A stretch of DNA of 53,510 nucleotides from Paracoccaceae bacterium (GCA_013003075.1 JABDLJ010000041.1:1-53510), one strand, 5' to 3'; shown: positions 42,994 to 52,972, counted from the first letter of the stretch. Notes: generated by a model not told the origin, from the letters alone. Numbers and translations are program-made.

Positions 42994-43299
42994 TTACCAG
43001 CTGGATTTCACAAGACCGGGGATCTGGCCGTTCGAGCCAAGGTCCCGCAGCGCAATACGGCTCATCTTAAGCTTGCGGTAATACGCATGCGGACGGCCGG
43101 TGAGCTGGCAGCGGTTGTGAAGCCGGGTTGCCGAGGAGTTGCGGGGCAGCTTGGCCAGCTTCAGCCGAGCCTTGAACCGCTCTTCCATGGGTTTGCTTTC
43201 GTCATTTGCGATCTCTTTCAGCGCAGCGCGCTTGGCGGCGTACTTGTCCACCAGGGCCTGACGCTTCTTTTCGCGTTCGATCATTGCTTTTTTAGCCAT
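42994..43299 (-). CDS. rpsN: 30S ribosomal protein S14
   Basis: 101 residues, the long zinc-free form: [20 protein letters not shown] start and [25 protein letters not shown] core without the CxxC pairs. Between rplE and rpsH. Confidence 0.97.
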   Translation of the reverse strand: MAKKAMIEREKKRQALVDKYAAKRAALKEIANDESKPMEERFKARLKLAKLPRNSSATRLHNRCQLTGRPHAYYRKLKMSRIALRDLGSNGQIPGLVKSSW

Positions 43300-43318
43300 A
43301 ACGTCTTTCTCCCCGCGC

Positions 43319-43882
43319 TCAGCTGTTGAAGGGCATGTTGAAATGCTTCAACAGCGATTTCGCTTCCGCGTCGGATTTCGCGGTGGTGCAGATGATGATG
43401 TCCATGCCCCAGACCTCGTCGACCTTGTCGAAGTTGATCTCGGGGAACACGATGTGCTCTTTCAGGCCCAAGGCGTAGTTGCCGCGGCCATCGAAGGACT
43501 TGCCCGACACGCCGCGGAAGTCGCGGATACGGGGCATTGCGATGGTGATCAGGCGGTCCAGAAATTCGTACATCCGGTCGCCGCGCAGGGTCACCTTGGC
43601 GCCAAGCGGCATGTCTTCGCGAACCCGGAAGCCGGCGATGGATTTCTTGGCCTTGGTGGTGACGGCCTTCTGGCCGGCGATCGTCGTCAGGTCTTCCTGC
43701 GCCGATTTGGCCTTCTTGGTGTCTCGCACGGCTTCTGCGCCGCAGCCGATGTTCAGCACGATCTTGTCCAGGCGCGGGATCATCATGTCGTTGCCGTAGG
43801 AAAACTCTTCCTTCATGGCAGGACGGATGTTCTCGGCGTAGGCCGCTTTCAGACGCGGGGTGTAGTTTGCAGTATCCAGCAT
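43319..43882 (-). CDS. rplE: 50S ribosomal protein L5
   Basis: 187 residues with the signature [16 protein letters not shown] and the C-terminal [20 protein letters not shown]. Binds 5S rRNA in the central protuberance. Its ATG shares a base with the end of rplX. Confidence 0.97.
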   Translation of the reverse strand: MLDTANYTPRLKAAYAENIRPAMKEEFSYGNDMMIPRLDKIVLNIGCGAEAVRDTKKAKSAQEDLTTIAGQKAVTTKAKKSIAGFRVREDMPLGAKVTLRGDRMYEFLDRLITIAMPRIRDFRGVSGKSFDGRGNYALGLKEHIVFPEINFDKVDEVWGMDIIICTTAKSDAEAKSLLKHFNMPFNS

Positions 43883-44187
43883 CAGATCACGTCTCCTGTG
43901 GTTTTGGCGACGCGCACTTTCGTGCCGTCTTCCACCTTGAAGCCCACGCGGGTCGGTTTGCCGTTCTTGTCCAGCAGCGCAAGGTTGCTCAGGTCGATCG
44001 GCATCGCCTGCGGGATGCGGCCGCCCTGGTTGGACTGGCTTTGGCGCGTATGGCGGATCGAGATGTTGAGACCGTCCACGATGGCCTTGTTCTTGGCGGG
44101 CATCATCTGGGTGATCTCACCCTCCTTGCCCTTGTCGCGGCCCGAAAGCACGACGACCTTGTCGCCTTTTTTCAATTTCGCAGCCAT
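43882..44187 (-). CDS. rplX: 50S ribosomal protein L24
   Basis: 101 residues: [22 protein letters not shown] is the KOW-domain start; the ATG at 44187 was chosen over one seven codons earlier because it begins this motif. An early assembly protein at the polypeptide exit. Confidence 0.96.
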   Translation of the reverse strand: MAAKLKKGDKVVVLSGRDKGKEGEITQMMPAKNKAIVDGLNISIRHTRQSQSNQGGRIPQAMPIDLSNLALLDKNGKPTRVGFKVEDGTKVRVAKTTGDVI

Positions 44188-44188
44188 A

Positions 44189-44557
44189 TCACAGCACCTC
44201 CGGCGCAAGCGAGATGATTTTCATGAAGTTCTTGCCACGCAGCTCGCGCACCACCGGTCCGAAGATCCGGGTGCCGATCGGCTCGTTGTTGTTGTTGAGG
44301 ATCACGGCGGCGTTCCGGTCAAAGCGGATCGCGGTGCCATCGTCGCGGCGGACTTCCTTGGCGGTGCGTACGACGACTGCCTTACGGACATCGCCCTTTT
44401 TCACGCGGCCGCGCGGGATGGCTTCCTTGACCGAAACGACGATGATGTCGCCCACGGACGCATATTTGCGCTTGGAACCACCCAGAACCTTGATGCACTG
44501 AACACGGCGTGCGCCGCTGTTGTCAGCAACATCCAGATTGGTCTGCATCTGGATCAT
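44189..44557 (-). CDS. rplN: 50S ribosomal protein L14
   Basis: 122 residues: [21 protein letters not shown] start and the [17 protein letters not shown] signature. Forms an intersubunit bridge. Followed one base later by rplX; a 75-base gap separates it from rpsQ. Confidence 0.97.
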   Translation of the reverse strand: MIQMQTNLDVADNSGARRVQCIKVLGGSKRKYASVGDIIVVSVKEAIPRGRVKKGDVRKAVVVRTAKEVRRDDGTAIRFDRNAAVILNNNNEPIGTRIFGPVVRELRGKNFMKIISLAPEVL

Positions 44558-44632
44558 TTGGTTTCTCCCGACCTTTGGGGGGGCTCCAGTGCCCGTATCC
44601 CCAGGGTTTCGCTCAAACCGGGTGTTGGCACC

Positions 44633-44863
44633 TTAAGAGGCGACAACCTCCCAGCGTTTGGTCTTCGAGATCGGTGCACATTCCTGGATGCGGACGGCGT
44701 CGCCGATCTTGAATTCGTTTTTCGGATCGTGAGCCCGGTATTTCTTGGACTTACGGATGGTCTTTTTCAAGACCGGGTGTGTGAAGCGACGCTCGACCGA
44801 AACGGTGACTGTCTGCGCGTTGGCATCGCCCGTGACGACGCCCTGAAGGATACGCTTTGGCAT
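44633..44863 (-). CDS. rpsQ: 30S ribosomal protein S17
   Basis: 76 residues with an OB-fold: [20 protein letters not shown] start, [19 protein letters not shown] core and the [20 protein letters not shown] signature. Four bases after rpmC. Confidence 0.96.
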   Translation of the reverse strand: MPKRILQGVVTGDANAQTVTVSVERRFTHPVLKKTIRKSKKYRAHDPKNEFKIGDAVRIQECAPISKTKRWEVVAS

Positions 44864-44867
44864 GGTC

Positions 44868-45074
44868 TTAGGACTCCGACGCAGCAGCGGCTGCTTTCTG
44901 GTTCAGGATGGTTTTGACGCGGGCGGCGTCGCGGCGGACGCGGCGCATGCGGGCGGTGTTCTCAAGCTGGCCGGTGGCCTGCTGGAAGCGCAGGTTGAAA
45001 GCTTCTTTCTTGAGACTTGCCAGTTCTTCCTGAAGCTGGTCAGGCGTCTTGTCTCGTAGTTCCTGGGCGTTCAT
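44868..45074 (-). CDS. rpmC: 50S ribosomal protein L29
   Basis: 68 residues: [20 protein letters not shown] start and the [20 protein letters not shown] helix hairpin. ATG at 45074 is preferred to one nine codons upstream. Normally rplP is immediately upstream; here the neighbour is proC, and rpmC has its own promoter. Confidence 0.95.
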   Translation of the reverse strand: MNAQELRDKTPDQLQEELASLKKEAFNLRFQQATGQLENTARMRRVRRDAARVKTILNQKAAAAASES

Positions 45075-45156
45075 GTCGCCGTCTTCCTTATTCAACATCA
45101 CTGGCAGGCCCCTTTCGGGTCACCCTGATTCCAGTGGAGTTCGCGGTGAAGTGCGC

Positions 45157-45185
45157 CGTATAGGGGGGATTGCAGCGCCTGGCAA
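45157..45185 (-). promoter_or_regulatory. Predicted promoter for the rpmC-rpmD segment
   Basis: Minus-strand TTGCCA (45180-45185), 17-base spacer, TATACG (45157-45162), about 83 bases before rpmC. The layout is nearly the same as the rplO promoter, so the middle ribosomal segment can be transcribed independently of rplP. Confidence 0.65.
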
Positions 45186-45309
45186 CCGTTAATTCACTGG
45201 CGCGGAGGCTCATTTGCCGTCAAAGGCCCCGGCGCCGGCATTTCGGGTCGTCCGAAGGCGGCCTTGGGCCGGTTCGGGGCGAGCGTTTCGGGTCGTCAGG
45301 GCGCTCCGG

Positions 45310-46107
45310 CTACCCCATCGCGCGGGTCTTGTCGACAGCCGCCTGTAGGCCTTCGGCCACGCAGCGCTCCAGCGCAGAGGCCCGCATCGCCGTCAGCCCC
45401 GCCGCCGTGGTGCCGGCGTAGTCGACCATCTCCTGAACATGGTCCGCCGGGGTTGCATCGCCCGTGGCCATCATCTGACCGGCCGCCAGGAAGAGCTGGC
45501 GGATGGCAAGATCGGCGACGTCTTCGGGAATGCCCTGGCGGGTCGCAAAACTGGCCATGCACTCGGCGAAATACGCCACGAAACCGGGGACCGGCCCGGT
45601 AAGCGCGGTGAACGTCTCGACCATCGCTTCGCTGCTGACTTCGGCCGTCGCCCCGCAGGCGCCGAAGATTTTCGACAGCGCGGCGCGGTCGCCATCCGTG
45701 ACCGCCGGGCTGGCGACCCAGGGCGAGAAGGCCACGCCCAGCGCGGCCGCCGGGCTGCTCATGGCGCGCACGGCGCGGCGGGCGCCGGTGATCTGCGCGA
45801 TCTGGTCCAGCGAGATGCCCGCCATGACCGACACGACAAGCTTGCCGGGCGCCGAGATCCCAAGCTGGGCGGCCTTGTCCGGCGGCACGCTGAGAAGGAT
45901 CACGTCGCAGGCGTCGGCCAGCTGCTGATTGCGCGCGGTGACCCTGGCGCGCCCCAGCGGGCCTTCGCCCTGAAGACGGCCAGAGCGGTTGGCGATCCAG
46001 AGCCGGTCGGGCGCGATACCGCCGCGCTCCAGCAAGGCCGCCCCGATGGCGCGTCCCAGCATCCCGGAGCCGCCGATGATCCCGATCGTGAGCGCGCTAT
46101 CCGCCAT
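45310..46107 (-). CDS. proC: Pyrroline-5-carboxylate reductase
   Basis: 265 residues. Rossmann motif GIIGGSGMLGRA at the start, LSVPPDKAAQLG, SVMAGISLDQI, and the C-terminal substrate domain ALTGPVPGFVAYFAECM followed by AGQMMATGDATPADHVQEMV. It makes proline from pyrroline-5-carboxylate. The ATG at 46107 starts the Rossmann fold; a 23-residue upstream extension is not supported. It lies between dddL (141-base gap) and rpmC, inside the ribosomal cluster. Confidence 0.9.
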   Translation of the reverse strand: MADSALTIGIIGGSGMLGRAIGAALLERGGIAPDRLWIANRSGRLQGEGPLGRARVTARNQQLADACDVILLSVPPDKAAQLGISAPGKLVVSVMAGISLDQIAQITGARRAVRAMSSPAAALGVAFSPWVASPAVTDGDRAALSKIFGACGATAEVSSEAMVETFTALTGPVPGFVAYFAECMASFATRQGIPEDVADLAIRQLFLAAGQMMATGDATPADHVQEMVDYAGTTAAGLTAMRASALERCVAEGLQAAVDKTRAMG

Positions 46108-46248
46108 TGCCTGCACCTTTCTCAAGTATTCGGGCCGCGTTCCAAGGTTCGGTGTCTTTTCCGCCTTGGCAAGCAACTGAAGCGCCAGCCGCGCCGTGGC
46201 AGGGCGTTGCCGGACCGCATGCCTGGCGGCAGGAGCCGCCGGCGCGGT

Positions 46249-46962
46249 TCAGATACCCTGCTGCAGCCGGGATTTGCTTGCCTTTGAAAACCGCATGTCC
46301 GGAGCGGCCAGCCGGTTTTCGGGGCCGATCCAGGCATAGGCCAGAAGACAGGGGTTGGTCTCGCCGGTGGTGATCCGGTGCTCTTCGCCTGCGTGGTTGA
46401 GGATCAGCGATCCCGGCGCATAGATGGCGGCATCGTTTTCCGACCACTCGCCGGCAACCGAGATATAGCTTTCCTCGATATCGCGATGGCTGTGCTGGGG
46501 ATAGGTCGTGTTCGGGGCAAAGAGCACGAAACCCAGGATCAGCTTGTCCGATCGCACCGGGCCTTGCGGGCCGACAACCTCGCAATAGGCGTATTTCTTT
46601 TCCAGCGAGCGGGGAACGCGCGCATAGCCGTATTCCCAGTGAAGCTTATCTGCGACATGAGTCAGCGCGCGGCTGAAGCTGCTCAGCATGTTGCGGGCGC
46701 CCATGTCGAAGGCGCGGTTCAGATGCGCCACGACCGGCTTTGACTGCGGCGCGCGCGGCGACAGGACTGGATTTGCGTCCACGGCGGCCGACAGCGCCTC
46801 GCGCACGCGGCGACGATGGCTGCGGATCTTCTTGCTGCCGCCGGCAGATCCGTCGTGATAGACGCGGCGGAATTCCTGCAAAAGGTAGACCCAGTCGGGG
46901 CAGTCCTTCAGTCGCGGCTCGGGCAGCGCGTCGGGTTCGGCAATTTGCGATGTCTGCGGCAT
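46249..46962 (-). CDS. dddL: Dimethylsulfoniopropionate lyase (DddL-type cupin)
   Basis: 237 residues. The N-terminus CPDWVYLLQEFRRVYHDGSAGG and the cupin motifs YPQHSHRDIEESYISVAG and GSLILNHAGEEHRITTG match the DddL family. Likely metal ligands are His157, His159, Glu163 or Glu164 and His195, with Tyr166 as the probable base. DddL cleaves DMSP to dimethyl sulfide and acrylate in marine alphaproteobacteria. ATG at 46962 gives the usual length of about 230 residues. Context is odd: it lies between rplP and rpmC with proC downstream. No clear promoter was found in the 46963-47221 stretch upstream. Confidence 0.88.
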   Translation of the reverse strand: MPQTSQIAEPDALPEPRLKDCPDWVYLLQEFRRVYHDGSAGGSKKIRSHRRRVREALSAAVDANPVLSPRAPQSKPVVAHLNRAFDMGARNMLSSFSRALTHVADKLHWEYGYARVPRSLEKKYAYCEVVGPQGPVRSDKLILGFVLFAPNTTYPQHSHRDIEESYISVAGEWSENDAAIYAPGSLILNHAGEEHRITTGETNPCLLAYAWIGPENRLAAPDMRFSKASKSRLQQGI

Positions 46963-47221
46963 GGCGCGGATCCCGGCTGCGGCGGCGCGCCATGCACCGC
47001 CAGTCTGGCTACTGCATAGTCGGTCTTGCCCGGCCCGTGCAGATGCGAAAACGACACTGCGGGGATGGCTTTCGACAGGGCGGCGCCGGCGCACGGCCCG
47101 GTCCGCGCACGACACGCCGGGGCTGGCCGTCAGGACGCAGAGCCAGCCCCGAACGCCGCACGACGCATTTCAGCTTGCCGGGCTGGGTCAAACGCCGCCG
47201 CCGCAGCGCCGGGAAGCGGCG

Positions 47222-47642
47222 CTATCGGCTGGCACCACCGCGACCGGCGACCGGCCGGCCGCTCTGTGCGGCCAACCACCGCGACAAAGCTATGATCCGC
47301 AGGATCGCGACCGCGAAGATCAGAACATGCAAAATCAAACCCGCCACGACCCCGAGTATCGGAGCCAAGGTGATCAGAGCGGTCGGCGCATTCGTGGCCA
47401 TCGAAGCAAAGCGCTGGAAGCTGTAGACCAGGCTCTCGGCGGGTTAGAGCGGCGTGATGATCAGGCCGGCGCGCCATGTTGCCAACGGCATCACCCATTT
47501 GCCGTCGTCTGGCGGGGCGTTGTCGGCCTCTGGGGTACGACGGTAGAAGGCGAAGGCCACAACAACGACGCCGCAGGCCAAAAAAAAACAACGCGCCAAT
47601 GGCAAGCGAATACATCGACGTGCGAAATTCCGGCAATGCCAT
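47222..47642 (-). pseudogene. Decayed two-helix membrane protein gene
   Basis: The frame from 47642 reads ALPEFRTSMYSLAIGALFF into a run of nine T's on the coding strand (47580-47588). A one-base shift there restores a coherent protein: LACGVVVVAFAFYRRTPEAD, GKWVMPLATWRAGLIITPL, then a TAA, then ESLVYSFQRFASMATNAPTA and a helix GVVAGLILHVLIFAVAILRI. So at least one frameshift and one nonsense change. No family recognised. Confidence 0.6.
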
Positions 47643-47811
47643 CAGGCTGTAGAGTTGGTCCGTTCTTCTGTTCCTCGAATATGCAGTTGGCGAACAGTCG
47701 GCAGTCTTGCGAAGAACAAACGGCGGTCTTGGGGCAGGGTCGGCCAGGCGATCGGCGCGCGGCGCCAGACCGCCATGCCGCGGGCGGCTTGGGCTCTCTT
47801 CCAAGGCGGCG

Positions 47812-47861
47812 ATTGTTCTTCAAGTATATGTTTTATTTCAGATAATATCAGACTTGCTCTA
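47812..47861. promoter_or_regulatory. AT-rich block, possible promoter for the membrane protein gene
   Basis: Fifty bases much richer in A/T than the surroundings, containing GATAAT (47841-47846) about 95 bases before the plus-strand membrane protein gene. No good -35 was identified. Nothing else was found in 47643-47939. Confidence 0.25.
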
Positions 47862-47939
47862 TGAGCGCCAAGCGTGCACCCTTTACAGAACGCGTCTTGG
47901 GTCTTCATACTTACGGCCCAAGTACGGGGAAGCTCTGCG

Positions 47940-48365
47940 ATGGGGCGACATGCCGATCAAAGCCTCTGGGACATGGCTATGGGCATCTTGCGGTGCCTTC
48001 GCCGGATGCCGCTTTGGGTGCAGATCTGGATGGCGCTCGTCCTGATCCCCACGAACCTTGGCGGGCTTTTCTTTCTGGGCGAGCCCTATGCCGCAGTGAT
48101 CCTGATCCTCGCCAATGTCGCCATGCTGATCGTCGCCGTGATGATCGTTGCGCAGAACGGAACCTCGAAGATCATGTCCGCGCCGCACGTCGTCTGCCGG
48201 GTGGCGCTTTTGGCTCTTCTGGCCGCGCTTCTGAGCGGCGGGATAGACGCAAGCGCGGGATATGTCAGCTACTTGTGGGTCCTGATGGCGGTGAACGCCC
48301 TGGCGCTGGGGTTCGACAGCTATGCGACCTGGTGCTGGCTGTGCGGCGACCGCGAAATCGTGTAG
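47940..48365 (+). CDS. Conserved hypothetical small membrane protein
   Basis: About 141 residues with four hydrophobic segments: MPLWVQIWMALVLIPTNLGGLFFLG, AAVILILANVAMLIVAVMIV, VALLALLAALLSGG and YLWVLMAVNALALGFDSY, ending WCWLCGDREIV. The pattern, with SKIMSAPHVVCR between helices 2 and 3, resembles a family of alphaproteobacterial membrane proteins of unknown function. The ATG at 47940 is preferred over one at 47874; GGGGA lies about 10 bases before it. It is the only intact plus-strand gene in the rplP-rpmC interruption. Confidence 0.65.
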   Translation: MGRHADQSLWDMAMGILRCLRRMPLWVQIWMALVLIPTNLGGLFFLGEPYAAVILILANVAMLIVAVMIVAQNGTSKIMSAPHVVCRVALLALLAALLSGGIDASAGYVSYLWVLMAVNALALGFDSYATWCWLCGDREIV

Positions 48366-48415
48366 TGCGGCGGTACGTTGCCGAACCGGCCTTAGCCCGG
48401 CACGCCGAGACATGC

Positions 48416-48443
48416 AAAAGGGCGGGATCATCTCCCGCCCTTT
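48416..48443. terminator. Bidirectional rho-independent terminator
   Basis: An 11-bp stem AAAGGGCGGGA/TCCCGCCCTTT with a short loop, bounded by A/T runs so it works on both strands. It lies 35 bases after the rplP stop (minus) and 51 bases after the membrane protein stop (plus). Confidence 0.85.
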
Positions 48444-48477
48444 CAGATTGTCTGCCAAGTGGCCCGATGACCGGTGG

Positions 48478-48891
48478 CTACCAGTCCTCGCGGGCGACCG
48501 TGCGGGTCTTGACCGGCAACTTCATCGCGGCGAGGCGCAGGGCTTCGCGGGCGATGGTCTCGTTGACGCCGTCGATCTCGAACATCACGCGGCCCGGCTT
48601 GACCTTGGCGGCCCAGAAATCGACCGAGCCCTTGCCTTTACCCATCCGAACCTCGGTCGGCTTGGAGGTCACCGGCGTGTCGGGGAAGATCCGGATCCAG
48701 ACACGGCCCTGACGCTTCATGTGACGCGTCATGGCGCGGCGTGCCGCTTCGATCTGACGCGCGGTGATGCGCTCGGGCTCGATGGCCTTCAGGCCGAATG
48801 AGCCGAAGTTCAGATCAGAGCCGCCTTTGGCCTGGCCGTGGATCCGGCCCTTGTGCATCTTGCGGTATTTCGTGCGCTTTGGTTGCAGCAT
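48478..48891 (-). CDS. rplP: 50S ribosomal protein L16
   Basis: 137 residues: [20 protein letters not shown] start, the [20 protein letters not shown] core and [20 protein letters not shown] signature. Contacts the A-site tRNA. Last gene of the rpsJ-to-rplP segment; followed by a strong terminator instead of rpmC. Confidence 0.97.
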   Translation of the reverse strand: MLQPKRTKYRKMHKGRIHGQAKGGSDLNFGSFGLKAIEPERITARQIEAARRAMTRHMKRQGRVWIRIFPDTPVTSKPTEVRMGKGKGSVDFWAAKVKPGRVMFEIDGVNETIAREALRLAAMKLPVKTRTVAREDW

Positions 48892-48902
48892 CTTTTCTCT
48901 CC

Positions 48903-49610
48903 TTAACGCCGGCCGCCGGCACCGCGGGGTGCAGGACCGTCCTGGAGCTCTTGCTGGCGACGGTCACGAGCCGCGGGATCGTGCTCCATGATTTCGCCTT
49001 TGAAGATCCAGACCTTGATGCCGATGATGCCGTAGGGCGTCTTGGCTTCGGCGAGGGCATAGTCGATGTCGGCGCGCAGGGTGTGCAGCGGCACACGGCC
49101 TTCGCGGTACCATTCGGTGCGGGCGATCTCGGCGCCGCCGAGGCGGCCCGCGACATTGACCCGGATCCCAAGCGAGCCCATGCGCATCGCGTTCTGCACC
49201 GAGCGCTTCATGGCGCGGCGGAAGGACACCCGGCGCTCGAGCTGTTGCGCGATGCTTTCGGCCACCAGGGCGGCGTCCAGCTCGGGCTTGCGCACCTCGA
49301 CGATGTTGAGGTGCAGCTCGCTGTCGGTCATCGCGGCCAGCTTGCGGCGCAGACCTTCGATATCCGCGCCTTTCTTGCCGATGATGACGCCGGGGCGGGC
49401 GGTGTGAACCGTCACGCGGCACTTCTTGTGCGGACGCTCGATGATCACACGGCTGATGCCGGCCTGCTTGCACTCTTCCTTGATGAACTCACGGATCTTG
49501 ATGTCTTCCAGAAGAAGATCGCCGTAGTCCTTGGTGTCGGCATACCAGCGGCTGTCCCAGGTGCGGTTGACCTGCAGGCGCATGCCAATCGGATTTACTT
49601 TCTGACCCAT
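48903..49610 (-). CDS. rpsC: 30S ribosomal protein S3
   Basis: 235 residues: [20 protein letters not shown] start fixes the ATG at 49610. The KH domain has [20 protein letters not shown]; the C-terminal domain has [20 protein letters not shown]. Its ATG shares one base with the rplV stop. Confidence 0.97.
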   Translation of the reverse strand: MGQKVNPIGMRLQVNRTWDSRWYADTKDYGDLLLEDIKIREFIKEECKQAGISRVIIERPHKKCRVTVHTARPGVIIGKKGADIEGLRRKLAAMTDSELHLNIVEVRKPELDAALVAESIAQQLERRVSFRRAMKRSVQNAMRMGSLGIRVNVAGRLGGAEIARTEWYREGRVPLHTLRADIDYALAEAKTPYGIIGIKVWIFKGEIMEHDPAARDRRQQELQDGPAPRGAGGRR

Positions 49611-49990
49611 TAGGCTTGCTCCTCTACCTGGCGGACCGTGATCGTCAGCTCGGAAAACGGCTTCATGATCTTGCCGAACCGGCCACGGGCGCGCGGACGG
49701 CCGCGCTTCATGGTCAGGTTCTTGCCGACATAGGCCTCGGACACGATCAACTCGTCCACGTCCAGGTTGTGATTGTTTTCCGCATTGGCAATGGCCGACT
49801 GAAGGCATTTCTTCACATCGGCAGCGATCCGCTTCTTGGAGAAGGTGAGATCGGACAGGGCCTTCTCGACCTTCTTGCCACGGATCATCGCAGCAACGAG
49901 GTTCAGTTTCTGCGGGCTGGTGCGAAGCATGCGGGTTTTCGCCATTGCTTCGTTGTCTGCCACGCGGCGGGGATTCTTTTCCTTGCCCAT
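49610..49990 (-). CDS. rplV: 50S ribosomal protein L22
   Basis: 126 residues with [20 protein letters not shown] and the loop [20 protein letters not shown] reaching into the exit tunnel. Its N-terminus has about 15 extra residues ([14 protein letters not shown]) as in other Rhodobacteraceae; an internal start at MAKTRM is an alternative. Confidence 0.96.
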   Translation of the reverse strand: MGKEKNPRRVADNEAMAKTRMLRTSPQKLNLVAAMIRGKKVEKALSDLTFSKKRIAADVKKCLQSAIANAENNHNLDVDELIVSEAYVGKNLTMKRGRPRARGRFGKIMKPFSELTITVRQVEEQA

Positions 49991-49993
49991 GAC

Positions 49994-50272
49994 TTACTTC
50001 CGCTTCGCTTTTTTGTCCGCGGCGTGACCGTAATAGGTGCGGGTCGGCGAGTACTCACCGAACTTCTGACCGATCATGTCTTCCGAGACGTTGACGGGGA
50101 TGTGCTTGTGGCCGTTGTAGACACCAAAGGTCAGGCCCACGAACTGGGGCAGAATGGTCGAACGACGCGACCAGATCTTGATGACTTCGTTGCGGCCGCT
50201 TTCGCGGGATTTTTCAGCCTTCTTGAGGACGTAAGAGTCGACAAACGGGCCTTTCCAGACAGAACGTGACAT
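49994..50272 (-). CDS. rpsS: 30S ribosomal protein S19
   Basis: 92 residues: [20 protein letters not shown] start and the signature [20 protein letters not shown]. Binds the 16S 3' domain with S13. Between rplB and rplV with gaps of 3 bases. Confidence 0.97.
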   Translation of the reverse strand: MSRSVWKGPFVDSYVLKKAEKSRESGRNEVIKIWSRRSTILPQFVGLTFGVYNGHKHIPVNVSEDMIGQKFGEYSPTRTYYGHAADKKAKRK

Positions 50273-50275
50273 CTA

Positions 50276-51118
50276 TCAGCGCCCCTTCTTCTTGGCGTGA
50301 CGCGAGCGGATGATCAGCTTGCTGGACGCCTTGTTCTTGTCGCGGGTGCGTGCACCCTTTGTCGGCTTGCCCCAAGGGGTCACCGGGTGGCGGCCACCCG
50401 AGGTCCGGCCCTCACCACCGCCATGCGGGTGATCGACCGGGTTCATCACAACGCCGCGCACCGAGGGGCGGATGCCCTTGTGGCGGTTGCGACCGGCCTT
50501 GCCGAAGTTCTGGTTCGAATTGTCCGGGTTCGACACCGCGCCAACGGTGGCCATGCATTCCTGGCGCACCATGCGCAGCTCGCCCGAAGACAGGCGGATC
50601 TGGGCGTAGCCGCCATCGCGGCCGACAAACTGGGCGTAGGTGCCCGCGGCACGTGCGATCTGGCCGCCCTTGCCGGGCTTGAGCTCGATGTTGTGGACGA
50701 TCGTGCCGATCGGCATGCCGGCAAACGGCATCGCGTTACCGGGCTTGACGTCGGCCTTGGCGCTGGCGACGACGCTGTCGCCGATGGCCAGGCGCTGCGG
50801 TGCCAGGATATACGCCTGCTCGCCGTCCTGATAGCGGATCAGGGCGATGAAGGCGGTGCGGTTGGGATCGTATTCGATCCGCTCGACCGTCGCGGGAACG
50901 TCCATCTTGCGACGCTTGAAATCGACGATCCGGTAAAGACGCTTTGCGCCCCCACCCTTGCGACGCATCGTGATCCGTCCGGTGTTGTTCCGTCCGCCGT
51001 TCTTGGTCAAGCCTTCTGTAAGGGACTTGACCGGGCGGCCTTTCCAAAGCTCCGAACGGTCGATCAGAACCAGCCCACGCTGGCCTGGCGTCGTCGGTTT
51101 ATACGACTTGAGTGCCAT
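50276..51118 (-). CDS. rplB: 50S ribosomal protein L2
   Basis: 280 residues: [20 protein letters not shown] start, the catalytic-centre-proximal [20 protein letters not shown] segment with the conserved His, and a basic C-terminus. An early large-subunit assembly protein near the peptidyl transferase centre. Confidence 0.97.
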   Translation of the reverse strand: MALKSYKPTTPGQRGLVLIDRSELWKGRPVKSLTEGLTKNGGRNNTGRITMRRKGGGAKRLYRIVDFKRRKMDVPATVERIEYDPNRTAFIALIRYQDGEQAYILAPQRLAIGDSVVASAKADVKPGNAMPFAGMPIGTIVHNIELKPGKGGQIARAAGTYAQFVGRDGGYAQIRLSSGELRMVRQECMATVGAVSNPDNSNQNFGKAGRNRHKGIRPSVRGVVMNPVDHPHGGGEGRTSGGRHPVTPWGKPTKGARTRDKNKASSKLIIRSRHAKKKGR

Positions 51119-51207
51119 GCTTTCTGTCTTCCGTCTGCTTGGTGGCCCGTAAGGACCGGTTAGAAAAACCCAAGGCCCCGGAGATCCGGGGCCGAGGCGT
51201 GGTCTTA

Positions 51208-51504
51208 TTAAAGACCGGTGGTGACGTCAATCGTGTTCCCCTCCTCGAGAGTCACATAAGCTTTCTTGACATCCTTGCGGCGGCCGGGCTGGCCGCGGAA
51301 CCGCTTGGCCTTGCCTTTGGTGATGGTCGTGTTCACGGCCTTCACCTTCACACCGAAAAGCGCCTCGACGGCGTCCTTGATCTGCGGCTTGCTGCTGTCC
51401 ATCGCCACTTCGAAGACCACCGCGCCGTGCTCGGACGCCATGGTGGCCTTTTCGGAGATGATGGGCTTGCGGATCACATCGTACTGTTCTGCCTTGGCAC
51501 TCAT
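51208..51504 (-). CDS. rplW: 50S ribosomal protein L23
   Basis: 98 residues: [20 protein letters not shown] start, [20 protein letters not shown] core. At the tunnel exit, docking site for trigger factor and SRP. Overlaps rplD by 4 bases; an 89-base gap to rplB. Confidence 0.97.
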   Translation of the reverse strand: MSAKAEQYDVIRKPIISEKATMASEHGAVVFEVAMDSSKPQIKDAVEALFGVKVKAVNTTITKGKAKRFRGQPGRRKDVKKAYVTLEEGNTIDVTTGL

Positions 51505-52121
51505 TTCAGGCGCGCCTCCAGAGCTTCGATCCCCGCCTTGGTGATCACCAGGGTGTCACGGCGCAGGATGTCGTAGACATTGGCACCCATCGACGGCAGC
51601 ACGTCCAGATCCTGGATGTTGGCCGCCGCGCGGGCGAAGTTTTCGTTGACCTCGGCGCCATCGATGATCAGGGCGCGCTTCCAGCCCAGTTCCTTGACCG
51701 ATTTGGCCAGGGCGCTGGTCTTGGCGTCCTTCATCTCGGCGTTGTCGAGGATCACGAGATTACCGGTCGCCGCCTTGGAGGACAGCGCATGGCGCAGGCC
51801 CAGTTTGCGGAACTTCTTGGTCAGCTCGTGGCCGTGGCTGCGCGGGGTCGGACCCTTGTAGACACCACCCTTGCGGAAGATCGGCGCGTTGCGGTCACCG
51901 TGGCGTGCGCCGCCGGTGCCCTTCTGGCGATAGATCTTCTTGGTCGAGTAGCTGGTCTCGGACCGGGTCTTGACCTTGTGCGTACCGGCTTGCGCGTTGT
52001 TGCGCTGCCAGCGCACGACGCGGTGCAGGATGTCGGCCCGCGGCTCGAGCCCGAAGATCTCGTCATCGAGATCGACCGAACCCGCCTTCTTGGCGTCGAG
52101 TTTGATCACATCGAGTTTCAT
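51501..52121 (-). CDS. rplD: 50S ribosomal protein L4
   Basis: 206 residues: [20 protein letters not shown] start, the tunnel loop [20 protein letters not shown] and C-terminal [21 protein letters not shown] at 52121 overlaps the rplC stop by 4 bases. In E. coli L4 autoregulates the S10 operon. Confidence 0.97.
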   Translation of the reverse strand: MKLDVIKLDAKKAGSVDLDDEIFGLEPRADILHRVVRWQRNNAQAGTHKVKTRSETSYSTKKIYRQKGTGGARHGDRNAPIFRKGGVYKGPTPRSHGHELTKKFRKLGLRHALSSKAATGNLVILDNAEMKDAKTSALAKSVKELGWKRALIIDGAEVNENFARAAANIQDLDVLPSMGANVYDILRRDTLVITKAGIEALEARLK

Positions 52122-52972
52122 TCGTCGCCATCCTTCTTCTCGGCGTCGCCCTCGGCGGCAATATCGGCCTCGGCCTCTTCCAGTGCGGCAGCTTCGGCGG
52201 CAGCCTGCTCGGCGGCCAGGCGCTCGGCTTCTGCAGCTTCCGCGGCGGCGGCCTCTTCGGCGGCCTGTTGCGCCAGCTTTTCGGCTTCGGCGGCAGCAGA
52301 GCGCAGTGCGGCGGGGTAGATCACGTTCTCGGGCGTCGGCTTCTTGACCGCGTCCTTGATCGTCACCCAGCCACCCTTGGAGCCCGGCACCGCGCCCTTG
52401 ACCATGATCAGGCCACGGTCGGCATCGGTGCGCACCACCTGCAGGTTCTGCGTCGTCACGCGGGCTGCGCCCATGTGACCGGCCATCTTCTTGCCTTTGA
52501 AGACACGGCCGGGGTCCTGACACTGACCGGTTGAGCCGTGCGAGCGGTGCGAGATCGACACACCGTGGCTGGCCCGCAGACCGCTGAAGTTGTGCCGCTT
52601 CATCGCGCCGGCAAAGCCTTTACCGATCGACGTGCCGGAGACATCGACGAACTGGCCTTCGAAATAGTGGTTGGCGGTGAGTTCCTCGCCAACCTCGATC
52701 AGGTTTTCGGGGGCCACGCGGAACTCTGCGATCTTACGCTTGGGTTCCACCTTGGCGGCGGCGAAATGGCCGCGCATCGCCTGGCTGGTCCGCTTGGCTT
52801 TCGCCGAGCCGGCGCCAAGCTGAACGGCCGAGTAGCCGTCCTTCTCGGCGGTGCGCTTGGCAACCACCTGAACATTGTCCATCTGCAGGACGGTGACAGG
52901 AACCTGCCGTCCGTCGTCCATGAACAGCCGGGTCATCCCGACCTTCTTTGCAATAACGCCTGAGCGCAACAT
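52118..52972 (-). CDS. rplC: 50S ribosomal protein L3 with long Ala/Glu-rich tail
   Basis: 284 residues. Residues 1-210 are ordinary L3 ([20 protein letters not shown] start; [35 protein letters not shown]). The last 75 or so residues form a highly charged, Ala/Glu-rich stretch, predicted as a long helix or disordered tail, ending EKKDGDE. Extended L3 tails occur in Rhodobacteraceae; their role is unknown. Confidence 0.96.
   Translation of the reverse strand: MLRSGVIAKKVGMTRLFMDDGRQVPVTVLQMDNVQVVAKRTAEKDGYSAVQLGAGSAKAKRTSQAMRGHFAAAKVEPKRKIAEFRVAPENLIEVGEELTANHYFEGQFVDVSGTSIGKGFAGAMKRHNFSGLRASHGVSISHRSHGSTGQCQDPGRVFKGKKMAGHMGAARVTTQNLQVVRTDADRGLIMVKGAVPGSKGGWVTIKDAVKKPTPENVIYPAALRSAAAEAEKLAQQAAEEAAAAEAAEAERLAAEQAAAEAAALEEAEADIAAEGDAEKKDGDE

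Noticed and set aside
45186..45309. Repeated GACCCGAAA-like motifs after proC as a regulatory array
   Set aside because: Only two clear CGACCCGAAA copies with irregular spacing; not distinguishable from chance in this GC-rich stretch.
46963..47060. TATGCA-type -10 as a dddL promoter
   Set aside because: No acceptable -35 at 16-18 bases; too weak to list.
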